Of a stretch of 57,580 nt of DNA, positions 16,501 through 25,487 are shown piece after piece. The notes beneath the pieces are model-generated. The model had not been told where the DNA came from. It was given only the letters and a program-made list of their open reading frames with translations, and ran no database searches. Source of the stretch: Brumimicrobium sp051745635 (GTDB lineage Bacteria; Bacteroidota; Bacteroidia; Flavobacteriales_D; Crocinitomicaceae). Location: contig JBNJEH010000012.1 of assembly GCA_051745635.1 (NCBI GenBank), forward strand, positions 1 through 57,580, in the 5' to 3' direction. Numbering within the stretch: the first letter of the stretch is position 1; each line of letters begins with the position of its first letter. The translations under genes were made by a program, and so were the position numbers.

Positions 16501-16919
16501 GGTTGAAGATGATTCTGTACAGCTTCAATCAATCCCGTTTCGTTTTTCGCACCAATGATGCGTTTGACAACTTGTCCTTCTGAATTGATGATCATCATCG
16601 TCGGATATTGCGTTACGCGGTATTTTCTGGCTAATTCTGGTCCTTCACCTTTCTCCATGTCAATTTTCAAATTGATAAAATGCTTGTTGAACAGCCGTCC
16701 CACTTTCGCATTTTTAAAGGTGTTTTTATCCATCCATTTACATGGGCCACACCACTCCGCGTACGCATCCATAAAAATATATTTTTCCTCCGCTTCAGCC
16801 ATTTCAAGTGCTTCTTCAAAAGAAACATTTTTAAACTGAACGCCTTCAGAACTGTTAAACCACTCAAAGGAAACCAGTACTGAGGAAGATAATAGTGCTA
16901 TCAGAACAAATTTTTTCAT
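16497..16919 (-). CDS. exported thioredoxin-family protein
   Basis: 140 residues. A signal sequence (residues 1-18) precedes a thioredoxin fold with active site Trp-Cys-Gly-Pro-Cys-Lys near 56-61 and cis-proline Gln-Tyr-Pro-Thr near 104-107. It resembles the DUF255/thioredoxin_7-like subgroup with an N-terminal Phe-Glu-Glu-Ala-Leu segment. It is probably periplasmic and reduces or isomerises disulfides. It is monocistronic and convergent with caiB. Confidence 0.88.
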   Translation of the reverse strand: MKKFVLIALLSSSVLVSFEWFNSSEGVQFKNVSFEEALEMAEAEEKYIFMDAYAEWCGPCKWMDKNTFKNAKVGRLFNKHFINLKIDMEKGEGPELARKYRVTQYPTMMIINSEGQVVKRIIGAKNETGLIEAVQNHLQP

Positions 16920-16991
16920 TATTTCATCTATTTATCGATAAATTTAAAAACAATCAGTAAATTCATCGTGTTTTACAATGTTAATTATTCT

Positions 16992-17009
16992 AACAGAACA
17001 AATTCTGTT
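16992..17009. promoter_or_regulatory. perfect palindrome before the MenE-like gene
   Basis: AACAGAA-CAAA-TTCTGTT, 7-bp arms, 13 nt before the ATG at 17023. It may be an operator or a small 5' hairpin; its position favours effect on translation or initiation. It also supports 17023 rather than 16978 as the start. Confidence 0.35.
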
Positions 17010-17022
17010 CCTAAAGGGTCGT

Positions 17023-18024
17023 ATGAACATTCATTTCATTACAGCTGCAGAAGAAGGTCGAAAAACACTCGCGGAATTTCAGCGCGCATGGAAAGATAAC
17101 AATGCCTTTATCACGCAGCATACTTCAGGTTCTACGGGAACACCAAAGCCTGTAGACATCCCAAAATGGAAATTTAAGGCATCCGCACGGGCCACCGGAA
17201 ATTATTTTGATTTTCAACCCGGAGAAAATGCGCTTCTGTGCATTTCACCTGCTTTCATCGGCGGAAAAATGATGTATGTGCGCAGCCTCGAATTCGGCAT
17301 GAACCTTTATGTGGCTCCTTTTAATCGCCTTCCGCTGGAACAACTGAATGTGCCGATTGACTTTGCCGCGATGGTTCCTCTGCAAGTAGCAGCTGCCCTT
17401 CGAGAACATCCCGAAAAACTCAATTTGATCCGGCAGTTGATTATTGGAGGAGCTCCTGTCTCTGCAACACTGGAAAAACAATTACAACAATTCGAGGGAA
17501 CGGCTTATTCCACCTACGGCATGACTGAAACCGTCTCGCACGTCGCATTGCGCAGACTCAATAACGAGAATGCTCCTTATATTGGCCTGGGCGATTGTCG
17601 TTTCCAGACAACTGCAAAACAAGAACTGATCGTTCACGCACCGCATTTGAATATTGATCACCTCAAAACCAATGACGTTGTCGAATTGATCGATGAACGC
17701 AGTTTTTACTGGCTGGGTCGCTCCGATTTCACCATCAATTCCGGCGGTATCAAAATTCAGCCCGAACAGGTGGAAAAAAAATTAGCAGACCTATTTCCCG
17801 CCGAATCTTTTTTGATTGGAGGATTGCCCGATGAAAAGCTCGGTAACCGCGTCGTATGGATCGGTGAAAAACGGATTGAGAACATCGTCGACGAAGCGAA
17901 AATCCGCACGCGTCTGGATAAGTACGAACGGCCCAAAGCTTATTTTTTCGTAGATGAGCTGTCCAGAACTTCAAATGGAAAAATCGACCGCCACAGAACG
18001 ATAGCTGATATCCATGAGCGCTAA
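17023..18024 (+). CDS. AMP-binding acyl-CoA ligase, MenE-like
   Basis: 333 residues from the ATG at 17023, where the conserved-looking N-terminus begins; an upstream ATG at 16978 would add 15 residues through a palindrome. Adenylate-forming motifs: Thr-Ser-Gly-Ser-Thr-Gly-Thr-Pro-Lys near 34-42, Ser-Thr-Tyr-Gly-Met-Thr-Glu-Thr near 164-171, and Ser-Asn-Gly-Lys-Ile-Asp near the C-terminus (catalytic Lys). The compact length matches Bacteroidota o-succinylbenzoate-CoA ligases (menaquinone synthesis), which lack an extended N-terminal domain. No other men genes are near, so the specific substrate is inferred. It overlaps the J-domain gene by 11 nt. Confidence 0.8.
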   Translation: MNIHFITAAEEGRKTLAEFQRAWKDNNAFITQHTSGSTGTPKPVDIPKWKFKASARATGNYFDFQPGENALLCISPAFIGGKMMYVRSLEFGMNLYVAPFNRLPLEQLNVPIDFAAMVPLQVAAALREHPEKLNLIRQLIIGGAPVSATLEKQLQQFEGTAYSTYGMTETVSHVALRRLNNENAPYIGLGDCRFQTTAKQELIVHAPHLNIDHLKTNDVVELIDERSFYWLGRSDFTINSGGIKIQPEQVEKKLADLFPAESFLIGGLPDEKLGNRVVWIGEKRIENIVDEAKIRTRLDKYERPKAYFFVDELSRTSNGKIDRHRTIADIHER

Positions 18025-18901
18025 ACGGTATTTTGAAATATTGGGCATTGCTCCGACAAAGGACGAAAAAGTGATTAAAAAAGCATATCGCAAAAAGGCG
18101 ATGCGCTACCATCCCGATCGCAATCCATCGGACGAAGCACATGTTGAGTTCATCCGACTTACAGAAGCGTATGATCATCTAATGATCGCCATAGAACAAT
18201 CCAAAAAGTCTCCGGAAGAAAAGCGGGCTGCTAAACAGAAGAAAACGACGCCACCGCCACAGGAGAAATCGGCAAGAGAAGTTTATGAGGAGCGGCTGCG
18301 CAAAGCAAAGGAGCGCTATCAATACATGAAGGAGCGCGAAGCCGCGGAGAACGAAGCCTATTTTCAGTTAATTTCGAGAGGAACGCACTGGCGGGTATTC
18401 AAAGTCATCATGTGGAGCAGTTTGTTGATTTCCGTCATTTTTATGGCAGACATGCTTTTATTGCCCGAACGCTGGGAAAAATCGCATGTTACGCACACCA
18501 ACCCCGTTTTGAGTTATGCTGGTTTTCGGTACAACCGCATTGTACCGCTGCGACTCGAAACAGGAGAAAAAGCGTGGGTTCAAGCGGCTTTTGGCTCCGC
18601 AAGTCATAAAAACTACGCGGTATATATTGAGCGTACCTTTATTTTTCGGGACATCAAACGGATCTGGGTCTGGGATAAAAATACGTGGTACTACACGCGC
18701 ACCGATTTTAGCGTTTCAGGCACTTTCCCGCTCATCCCGATCGTCCTTTTTATCCCATTTATCACATATTTGTTGCGGGGAAGAACCTTAACCTACAGTC
18801 TGTTGTTTAATATCAGCCTTTATTTTTTTGGTATTGGACTCTTTTTTCTCCTCTACCTGAATGATCGCTGGCTGCATTTGCTAACCCTCGGGTGGTTCTA
18901 A
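18014..18901 (+). CDS. J-domain membrane protein
   Basis: 295 residues. Residues 1-65 form a J domain with the His-Pro-Asp tripeptide (Tyr-His-Pro-Asp-Arg near 36), which stimulates DnaK-type chaperones. A charged coiled-coil segment (about 70-120) follows, then a membrane helix near 135-155 and two to three more near 235-290. The soluble part between may face the periplasm. It overlaps the MenE-like gene by 11 nt, so is co-translated with it, though no functional link is evident. The chaperone partner and client are unknown. Confidence 0.85.
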   Translation: MSAKRYFEILGIAPTKDEKVIKKAYRKKAMRYHPDRNPSDEAHVEFIRLTEAYDHLMIAIEQSKKSPEEKRAAKQKKTTPPPQEKSAREVYEERLRKAKERYQYMKEREAAENEAYFQLISRGTHWRVFKVIMWSSLLISVIFMADMLLLPERWEKSHVTHTNPVLSYAGFRYNRIVPLRLETGEKAWVQAAFGSASHKNYAVYIERTFIFRDIKRIWVWDKNTWYYTRTDFSVSGTFPLIPIVLFIPFITYLLRGRTLTYSLLFNISLYFFGIGLFFLLYLNDRWLHLLTLGWF

Positions 18902-19518
18902 GCTGGAAGGTGAAATTTTTGAATAGATTCATTTTAGAACTCAGCTTAAATCGTTACATTAAGTTCATCCCGAAAAATAAATAATGTTGCTCCTTACCAG
19001 AACTTAGTTGGTGGTGGACGCGCATTATATTTTATTGAAGGTGCAACGAACTGAAAATTGTCAATGATGGTGAAAGCTCCGTAGCGTGCCGAAGGAGAAG
19101 AAAAAGCACTGCTTTTGAAGACCAAACGTAAGTGCAGGGTACACCATCATCAATTTTCAGGAGAGAAACCAAAATAAAATATCAAGCGCTAGATCTTTTT
19201 GTTACTTTTTGCAGCAATGGCAAAAAGTAAAATTATTTAAGAAGTTTAATTTATTCATTATCAGTCTTTCTAAAAAAAATAGATGGAATTATTAACTTCA
19301 TCTCCGCACAGTTTGAAGAGCTCATTAGGTTCACTCGACACATCGCGATGAGCTCACAGGCGGTGCACTGAGCTTGAGGAAGTACGGTGTACTAAATCTG
19401 CTAAAGTACTCGTTTCATGAATTTTATTTTGGATCTTTTTTTGTACAAGTTCCCAAGGTGGATTCTATAAATTGAGTCTCATCAAAATTTTAATGCAAAC
19501 ATTTTTGAATAAAACAGA
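18902..19518. other. 617-bp intergenic region with long inverted repeats
   Basis: No gene is supported. CTGAAAATTG...ATGATGGTG (19051-19072) and CACCATCATCAATTTTCAG (19142-19160) are inverted partners differing by a 3-nt insert. The similarity extends outward: GCGC, then ATATTTTATT, then GGT on the left (about 19021-19042), mirrored by ACC, AATAAAATAT, GCGC on the right (about 19170-19185). A separate 11-bp hairpin TTACTTTTTGC/GCAAAAAGTAA (19202-19230) follows. The set looks like a small palindromic insertion or decayed element rather than a terminator. Confidence 0.55.
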
Positions 19519-20091
19519 CTAAACAAATCGCTCGTTCAAGACTTCCCACACTTTTTGAACCGGCAGCCCCATGACATTGTAAAAACATCCTGATATCCGC
19601 TCGATACCGATCTGCCCTATCCATTCTTGTATTCCATAGGCACCTGCCTTGTCGTAAGGACGGTAATGCTCGATATAATAGTCAATCTCTTCCTTTTCTA
19701 ACTGTTTAAAGTACACCCTCGTCGATACATAAAAGCTCGTCGAATCTACTGGTGATCCCAAATAAACTCCAGTCACTACTTCATTCGTTTTACCTGACAA
19801 ACGCGAGAGCATTTCAAAAGCAGCATCGCGATTTGCGGGCTTTTCGAGCACCTCATCTTCCAGAATGACCACGGTATCTGAAGTCAATAATACTTCTTCT
19901 TTACCCAGCGTTGGAATCAAGGGCTGTGCTTTTAATTCAGCAAGATAAACGGGCACCTCGTGCGGAGTTAAATCAGGTGGATAATTCTCTGCAACCTCCT
20001 TTTTACGCACTTCACATTCCACATCCAATTGTTCCAGCAACTGTTTTCTACGCGGCGAGGCGGAACCTAAAATAATTTTCTTGTCAAACAT
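19519..20091 (-). CDS. maf: Maf-type nucleoside triphosphate pyrophosphatase
   Basis: 190 residues, normal length. Signature Ile-Leu-Gly-Ser-Ala-Ser-Pro-Arg-Arg near 7-15 and Thr-Ser-Asp-Thr-Val-Val near 70-75 are the phosphate-binding and catalytic motifs. Maf proteins hydrolyse non-canonical or house-cleaning NTPs (dTTP/UTP subgroup). The following Tyr-Asp-Lys-Ala-Gly-Ala-Tyr-Gly-Ile-Gln near 147-156 is also conserved. It lies 21 nt downstream of the ubiA-like gene and is probably the last gene of the operon 23720-19519. Confidence 0.94.
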   Translation of the reverse strand: MFDKKIILGSASPRRKQLLEQLDVECEVRKKEVAENYPPDLTPHEVPVYLAELKAQPLIPTLGKEEVLLTSDTVVILEDEVLEKPANRDAAFEMLSRLSGKTNEVVTGVYLGSPVDSTSFYVSTRVYFKQLEKEEIDYYIEHYRPYDKAGAYGIQEWIGQIGIERISGCFYNVMGLPVQKVWEVLNERFV

Positions 20092-20112
20092 ACATCGAAT
20101 TATTCATGATTA

Positions 20113-21072
20113 CTATGCAAAACTGCTGACGATCCAAAAAAGCGGCAAGAGCATACCAGCGATCATCGTGATTTTTACGAGCATATTCGTGTAGCGATAA
20201 TCTTTACTGTCTTTACTCCGCAGCAAAAACACAGCCGCAGCAATCAACGTTACTGCACTCAACAATAAAGGAGAAAATGGCCACAATTCAGGAATAAATC
20301 CATTCTTGTATCCATAAAAGATCGCGAGTGAAGCCAGCATCGTGAGTAAAATTAGCAGCAAGGCCATGTATTTTGCGCGTTTAACACCGTAAAAAATGGG
20401 AATAGTGCGCGCTCGGATGACATGATCGCCTTCCATATCTTCGATGTCTTTAACGATCTCGCGAATCCAGTTCAATAGAAACGCAAATGCGCCGAGACCT
20501 GCCCCAAAAGTGATAAAAAACGACTTTAATTCGACATTCTCGAATGGAAATATGTTTCCGGAGACCAATTCACTGTTTACGTTTTCGTCATAAAAAATAC
20601 CTACCAAAACGGGAACGAGACTCGTCAGCAGGGCAATCACAACATTACCGATAACGAGTGTTCTTTTCAACTGCATGGAGTAAAACCACAACAAGTTAAT
20701 AGAAAACAGATGGATGAAAACATACCAGAACGTACGATTCCGATAACTGAGATAAGCGGCCATCAGAAATGCTATTAAATTCAGCGTCCAGTGCAGCACA
20801 ATTGCCCAACGCCTTTTAACGTGTTTGGTAATCACCAGGCGCCCCGGACGATTGACGCGATCGGCGCGAACATCAAAATAATCGTTGATGATGTTGCCGG
20901 CAGCAGCAATCAGTACTGTCGAAAATACCAGTAAGAAAAAATCAAATGACTGCCACCAATCCAGCTGCGACGTTTTGAGCACAACCCGATCAAAATACGC
21001 CCCCAGACTGTACATCGTACCAGCAATTATAATCAAGTTCACTGGCCGGAATAAACGAATCAGATGAATCAT
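20113..21072 (-). CDS. UbiA-family prenyltransferase
   Basis: 319 residues, with about eight or nine membrane helices. The two Asp-rich prenyl-diphosphate motifs are present: Asn-x-x-Asn-Asp-Tyr-Phe-Asp-Val-x-Ala-Asp near 61-72, and Asp-Ile-Glu-Asp-Met-Glu-Gly-Asp near 207-214. The enzyme attaches an isoprenoid chain to an acceptor in the inner membrane. Bacteroidota homologues are often named geranylgeranylglycerol-phosphate geranylgeranyltransferase, but the acceptor cannot be read from sequence. It overlaps the start of the PorE-like gene's 3' end by 4 nt (operon). Confidence 0.87.
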   Translation of the reverse strand: MIHLIRLFRPVNLIIIAGTMYSLGAYFDRVVLKTSQLDWWQSFDFFLLVFSTVLIAAAGNIINDYFDVRADRVNRPGRLVITKHVKRRWAIVLHWTLNLIAFLMAAYLSYRNRTFWYVFIHLFSINLLWFYSMQLKRTLVIGNVVIALLTSLVPVLVGIFYDENVNSELVSGNIFPFENVELKSFFITFGAGLGAFAFLLNWIREIVKDIEDMEGDHVIRARTIPIFYGVKRAKYMALLLILLTMLASLAIFYGYKNGFIPELWPFSPLLLSAVTLIAAAVFLLRSKDSKDYRYTNMLVKITMIAGMLLPLFWIVSSFA

Positions 21073-23093
21073 TCTATTATTTTGTATTCGGTTCTTCGAT
21101 TTTCCTGATGCGCGGATTCTTTAGCCGCTTCATTTTCGAGTTCAGCAATTTCTTCATCGCTGTGTATTGGCTGCGTTTCACCATACCCTTTAAACTCGAG
21201 GCGTGACTCCGTTATTCCCTGCTCCACGAGATAATCCCGCACCGATTTTGCACGATTTCGAGAGAGCGTCATATTTGCTTCATCATTGCCCCGCGTATCT
21301 GTGTGACCTCCGATCTCAATGCTTATTTCCGGATGCTTTTCCAGGAATTCCACCAGTTTATTCAATTCGACATGTGACTCCTCGCGAAGCGTCGCTTTAT
21401 CCAGATCAAAGAACACATTGGCCAGTTGAATCGGCTGATCATCCGTGATTGGAATCATTGGGACATCCATGTGAACGGCCTCTCCGTCGTCCGACTTCAT
21501 ATTGAAGTTCTTCGAGAAAAAGGTGTAATCGGGGTAAGAAACATTAAGGGCGTATTCTCTCCCCGTTGGTAAAGCGACCATAAACTCTCCCGATACGGGA
21601 TCTGCACTCGATTGTACTACTTGCTCGCCAGTCGACACATCGATGAGTTCAAATTTCCCTTCGAGGGGTTTTTCCGTAATCGCATCAAACACTTTACCCT
21701 CGAAATGGAGCGTTTTTCTCGGTTGGTATTCCTCGGGCAGTTCAAAATAATAAATATCCAGTTCTCCGTAGCCTCCCGGACGATCAGAAGCGAAAAAAGC
21801 AATTTCACCATCGGGTCCGACGAGCAGGGAGTTTTCATTGTCTTTCGTATTGATCGGATAGCCCAGATTGATGGGATCACCCCAGTTACCGAGCGGATCT
21901 TTTCGCGAAACATAAATATCGTTGCCCCCCATCCCGACATGGCCGTTAGAAGAAAAATACAGCGTTTGTCCGTCGGGGTGAATCAACACGGACGTCTCCT
22001 CCGCTTTGGTATTAATGTTCATGGGCAGCGGTTCGGGCTTCCCCCAGGAGCCATCAGGTTGCTTCGTACTTTTAAAGATGTCACTTCTGCGCTGTCCGCG
22101 CACTTCGCTCTTCACTCGCCTTACGAAGTAAAGTGTTTTGCCGTCAGCCGACAAGGAAGGTTGTGTCTCCCAGGTATAAGTATTGATCATGCCCGGCAGG
22201 TTTTCCGGATCCATCCACTTTTTTCCCAACCGCTTGGTCACAAATAAATCGCAACTCCCTTTCCCATCGCGATTGGGGCCGTAATCGCGTCCGGTTTTAT
22301 CCGCACATGCCACAAATATCAACGTGCGTCCATCGGCAGAAATTGTCGGCGCTCCTTCATTTTGGGGCGTATTGATATTCCGCGGCATCGGTTCGGCTTT
22401 CGTCCAGCTATTTTTTTCACTCAAATGGGAAACAAAAAAATCTTCCTGTCCCCGCGCACGACCATCATTGTTCGGCAGCTCGCGCGTAAACAGTAACGTT
22501 CTTCCATCGACGGTGAGCGTCGGGAAATATTCAGGATGTTCGGTATTGATGCTGGGACCGAGGTTTTTCGGCTCAAAGGGTGTGGGGTTTTCCATCGACT
22601 TTTTAGCAAATTCAGCGTTCTCCTTCATTTCTTTGGCTGCTTCCACGGCGTATTTTGAAATGGAGCGATCGTTTGAATGCAATACTTTATCAAAATATTT
22701 TATGGCATCATCAAATTCTTCATTATTGATCTGAAGTTCACCGATCAAGACGTACACCATTCCGTTCAGGTCGTCGGACGGCCGCAATTCGAGCGCTCGT
22801 TTGTAGTGCTTCACCGCCTTTTCGGTTTCTCCCGATTTAGAGTAATACTCTCCGAGCATCTGATGCGCCTCCACAAACTCATCATCTTTATCAATCGCCT
22901 TTTGAAGCAATTCAATACCCGACTCATAATCAGGACGACCGGTTGACATATCCACGTTTTTTCGCGGCGCTTTTTTGGCCTCTTCGTAAAATTTGATCGC
23001 TCTCCGCTTATTTGTGGAGTATTCAACCTGACTGGTCGCACAGCTATTCATCATCACGACAGCAGCTAAAAATAAAACGAGTAATCGTACCAT
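21069..23093 (-). CDS. OmpA-family lipoprotein with TPR, PD40 and CRD domains (PorE-like)
   Basis: 674 residues. The lipobox Met-Asn-Ser-Cys places the lipidated Cys near 18. TPR helices span about 50-165. Five PD40/WD40-like blades (about 180-450) are marked by repeated Asp-Gly-x-Thr-Leu-x-Phe. A carboxypeptidase-regulatory-like domain follows (about 465-545, Gly-Lys-Val-Phe-Asp), then a C-terminal OmpA peptidoglycan-binding domain (about 555-670, with His-Thr-Asp and Asn-Arg-Ala-Lys-Ser-Val). This order is that of PorE, a periplasmic T9SS component tethering the machine to peptidoglycan. Bacteroidota have many paralogues, so PorE itself is not proven. Operon with queE, ubiA-like and maf. 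Confidence 0.85.
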   Translation of the reverse strand: MVRLLVLFLAAVVMMNSCATSQVEYSTNKRRAIKFYEEAKKAPRKNVDMSTGRPDYESGIELLQKAIDKDDEFVEAHQMLGEYYSKSGETEKAVKHYKRALELRPSDDLNGMVYVLIGELQINNEEFDDAIKYFDKVLHSNDRSISKYAVEAAKEMKENAEFAKKSMENPTPFEPKNLGPSINTEHPEYFPTLTVDGRTLLFTRELPNNDGRARGQEDFFVSHLSEKNSWTKAEPMPRNINTPQNEGAPTISADGRTLIFVACADKTGRDYGPNRDGKGSCDLFVTKRLGKKWMDPENLPGMINTYTWETQPSLSADGKTLYFVRRVKSEVRGQRRSDIFKSTKQPDGSWGKPEPLPMNINTKAEETSVLIHPDGQTLYFSSNGHVGMGGNDIYVSRKDPLGNWGDPINLGYPINTKDNENSLLVGPDGEIAFFASDRPGGYGELDIYYFELPEEYQPRKTLHFEGKVFDAITEKPLEGKFELIDVSTGEQVVQSSADPVSGEFMVALPTGREYALNVSYPDYTFFSKNFNMKSDDGEAVHMDVPMIPITDDQPIQLANVFFDLDKATLREESHVELNKLVEFLEKHPEISIEIGGHTDTRGNDEANMTLSRNRAKSVRDYLVEQGITESRLEFKGYGETQPIHSDEEIAELENEAAKESAHQENRRTEYKIIE

Positions 23094-23096
23094 ATT

Positions 23097-23720
23097 TTAA
23101 GGAATATTCATGTATTTATGTGTCTGTAACGAAATACTCCATTTCGGATTTCGTTTGACGTAATCAATTATTAAGGGCAAATTCTGTTCCTCTTTCGACC
23201 ATTCCGGTTGCAAAAACAGGCGACAATTGGCATTCACTTTTTCCGCATGTTGTTCGGCCCATTCAAAATCACTTTTGTTGAACACCACAACTTTCAGCTC
23301 ATCCGCTCTTTCATAGGCCTCTGCCACGGGAGCTTTAAACTTTTTTGGGGAAAAACAGTACCAATCCACTTTTCCATGCAGCGGGTAACACCCCGAGGTT
23401 TCGATGGCCACTTCAATCCCGCGATCCTGTAAAGCTTCAGCGAGCGCCGACAAATCATACATAGCGGGCTCCCCACCAGTCAGAACCACAAAATCAGGTT
23501 GGTGACCATCCACTTTATGTAATAATTCACCCAGTGAAGTCATCGGATGTTTTTCAGCGTCCCAGCTTTCTTTGACATCACACCAGACACATCCGACGTC
23601 ACAGCCGCCCGTTCGAATAAAAAAAGCAGGTCTGCCCGCCTGTGCTCCTTCACCCTGAATCGTGTAAAACGCCTCCACGACGGGCCAGGTTACTCTGCGA
23701 TCGCTAACTTCTGAATTCAT
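23097..23720 (-). CDS. queE: 7-carboxy-7-deazaguanine synthase, radical SAM
   Basis: 207 residues from Met at 23720; a frame extends to 23777 but the added 19 residues have no family look. The radical-SAM cluster motif is Cys-Asp-Val-Gly-Cys-Val-Trp-Cys (C-x3-C-x2-C) about residue 36. The preceding Phe-Tyr-Thr-Ile-Gln-Gly-Glu-Gly is a QueE hallmark, and Thr-Gly-Gly-Glu-Pro near 82 is the SAM-binding GGE motif. The enzyme contracts carboxytetrahydropterin to CDG in queuosine synthesis. It lies 3 nt before the PorE-like gene. Confidence 0.92.
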   Translation of the reverse strand: MNSEVSDRRVTWPVVEAFYTIQGEGAQAGRPAFFIRTGGCDVGCVWCDVKESWDAEKHPMTSLGELLHKVDGHQPDFVVLTGGEPAMYDLSALAEALQDRGIEVAIETSGCYPLHGKVDWYCFSPKKFKAPVAEAYERADELKVVVFNKSDFEWAEQHAEKVNANCRLFLQPEWSKEEQNLPLIIDYVKRNPKWSISLQTHKYMNIP

Positions 23721-23877
23721 GATATTCAAAGGTAGTGAAAACCGACGAAGTTGACCCCACGCTTCTATTAATTTCATAAAAAAAGGAAAGCTCCAACAGT
23801 TGAATGACAGTCAAAGTGGCAGTAGAAAGAAAGGTGCTATCACATTAAATTTCCATAGCATTCGTGCAACTCGGGGG

Positions 23878-24234
23878 TTAATTCATCAGTGTCTGGTACC
23901 AGTTCTTTTTCAATCGCTGGTGTTCTTCTTTGAAGGCGGTGAGGTATTCATTAACTTCTTTTTCGCTGTGTTCACCTCTATTTTGCAACACATCATACAC
24001 CTTGTGGATGAGTACGACGATATCTGATCCCAGCAAAAACCGACTCGTGTTTGCGTTGACGTGGTTGGTTTGATACACGACATCTATTTTATTTTTTTCA
24101 GAAAGTTTGTCGACACTGTGCGGTTCGCTTCTGGTTATTTTTTCATAGTACGGCAAAAGTTTTGCGCTCAATTCCACAAAATGACGCATCACAAAAACAG
24201 CACTATTTAACGATTTGATGTTTTTAGATTTCAT
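23878..24234 (-). CDS. hypothetical protein, unrecognised
   Basis: 118 residues, soluble, mostly helical, with no signal or membrane segment. It begins Met-Lys-Ser-Lys-Asn-Ile-Lys and has a basic/acidic C-terminal helix (Lys-Glu-Glu-His-Gln-Arg-Leu-Lys-Lys-Asn-Trp). No recognisable motif. It stands alone between queE and a small membrane protein on the same strand. Codon use is similar to its neighbours, so it is likely a real gene. Confidence 0.55.
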   Translation of the reverse strand: MKSKNIKSLNSAVFVMRHFVELSAKLLPYYEKITRSEPHSVDKLSEKNKIDVVYQTNHVNANTSRFLLGSDIVVLIHKVYDVLQNRGEHSEKEVNEYLTAFKEEHQRLKKNWYQTLMN

Positions 24235-24324
24235 CCCTGTGTTTACTTATATGACGTATCAAGCGCCTGGATGGTTGGTTTTTCTACTATTTGTCGCATC
24301 GAAAGGACAGCTCGGAACGGCAAA

Positions 24325-24825
24325 TTAAAGATTGGTTGAAGCGCGGTGATGGCGAAATGTTTCAACGACTTGTCTCAACTCATCCTCTTTTTGTGTTCCA
24401 ATCAAATACTTTTTTCCATTTGTCAGTTCGACGGCAAGCCCCTTTCTTCCCCTAATATTGAAAACTGTTCCATATTTCGTCCACGGTCTGATTCCCCAGC
24501 CACCCACAAAACCGTAGTCTACAACTTCTGCTTTTTTTACTTCATTCCAACTCGTTTTCTTTTTAAAAAAAGGGTAGAAATGAATGTGTAGTCTCCGCTC
24601 GTCAATGTGAGTTTTCAGTTTCGTTTTTTTCAAAAGTCCAATCAGCAAGATCACCAGAAAGGTAACTGCAATTAGCGCTGCGTTTGACATCGGTTTGTTG
24701 CCAAACGGCAATCCTAAAAATAGTTGCATCAATAGTCCTGTAAGTATCAAACTACCAATGGAAATGAGTATGAGCCATAGCCACCACTGCGTGAACTTTT
24801 GTTCTTCTCTAAATACAATCTTCAT
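24325..24825 (-). CDS. small inner-membrane protein, DUF6141-like
   Basis: 166 residues from the Met at 24825. The longer frame to 24867 starts with an unlikely Cys-rich stretch. Two membrane helices occur near 14-36 and 48-66, followed by a soluble beta-rich C-terminal half with a PH-like feel (Trp-Asn-Glu-Val-Lys-Lys-Ala-Glu-Val, then Gly-Gly-Trp-Gly-Ile-Arg). The N-terminal Phe-Arg-Glu-Glu-Gln-Lys-Phe-Thr-Gln-Trp-Trp-Leu-Trp resembles Bacteroidota DUF6141 proteins, by memory of the pattern only. No operon partner; function unknown. Confidence 0.6.
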   Translation of the reverse strand: MKIVFREEQKFTQWWLWLILISIGSLILTGLLMQLFLGLPFGNKPMSNAALIAVTFLVILLIGLLKKTKLKTHIDERRLHIHFYPFFKKKTSWNEVKKAEVVDYGFVGGWGIRPWTKYGTVFNIRGRKGLAVELTNGKKYLIGTQKEDELRQVVETFRHHRASTNL

Positions 24826-24999
24826 TTTACTTTTACAATATCCAGCGCAATACGGCAAAAGAAGCATTCGCCGTTAGAAGCGTTTCACCTGCAAGTATAG
24901 CAAATACGACAACCAAAACAGATTTTTCGGCATATTTTCCCGGGCAATCCCTCAATTTTTGGAGTTCACCTCACTTCGCGAAAAGATCCGCTCTTTTAA

Positions 25000-25014
25000 T
25001 TAGATCAAATCTAA
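25000..25014. promoter_or_regulatory. palindromic operator-like site before feoA
   Basis: TTAGAT-CAA-ATCTAA is a perfect 15-bp palindrome, 52 bp before the feoA start. A consensus -7 box TAGCTTTG (TAnnTTTG) lies at 25055-25062. TTAG...CTAA half-sites resemble operators of DtxR/IdeR-type metal repressors. Iron control of feoA would fit, but the regulator is inferred. Confidence 0.5.
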
Positions 25015-25066
25015 ATACCTACTTCTGGGTATTGTGAAATTTTCTATTTTCAAATAGCTTTGCAAC

Positions 25067-25324
25067 ATGGAAACGACCAAAAGTATTATCGAGCTCAAAA
25101 AAGGAGAAGGCGGAATGATTGCCGAAATAGAAAATGGACCTCATGCGCAGCGACTCATAGAGATGGGGCTAACGCCGGGCACTTTCTTTGAAATTCGCTC
25201 CATATCACCTTTTGGCGATCCCATCGCGATCCGCTTAAATGATTTTGCGATCAGCCTTCGACTGAAAGACGCTCAGGGTATTCGCATCAAAAAAATCGCT
25301 CAAAAAGAACAAAAGCTCGCATAA
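25067..25324 (+). CDS. feoA: FeoA-domain protein
   Basis: 85 residues of the FeoA SH3-like fold: Lys-Lys-Gly-Glu-Gly-Gly near 11-16, Leu-Ile-Glu-Met-Gly-Leu-Thr-Pro-Gly near 30-38, Pro-Ile-Ala-Ile-Arg near 53-57. FeoA is a small cytoplasmic partner of the FeoB ferrous iron transporter. No feoB follows; the next gene is cytidine deaminase 163 bp away. Either FeoB is elsewhere or this is a free-standing FeoA. A palindromic site and a good -7 box lie upstream. Confidence 0.88.
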   Translation: METTKSIIELKKGEGGMIAEIENGPHAQRLIEMGLTPGTFFEIRSISPFGDPIAIRLNDFAISLRLKDAQGIRIKKIAQKEQKLA

Positions 25325-25487
25325 AATACCTCAACGTATTCCTGACGTTGCTACCTGCTGTAGATAGCACGATTGTTATTTTTTAAACAGAATTTAGTCT
25401 TTTCATTACACTTTTCCTTTCTCAATACCGATAAGACCATTATTTTCGTAGGTTTGAGCGCGAACTAAGCCTCGATTTTGAAAATAT

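Noticed and set aside
23721..23777. Upstream start for queE
   Set aside because: The added 19 residues do not resemble the family N-terminus, which begins close to the Met at 23720.
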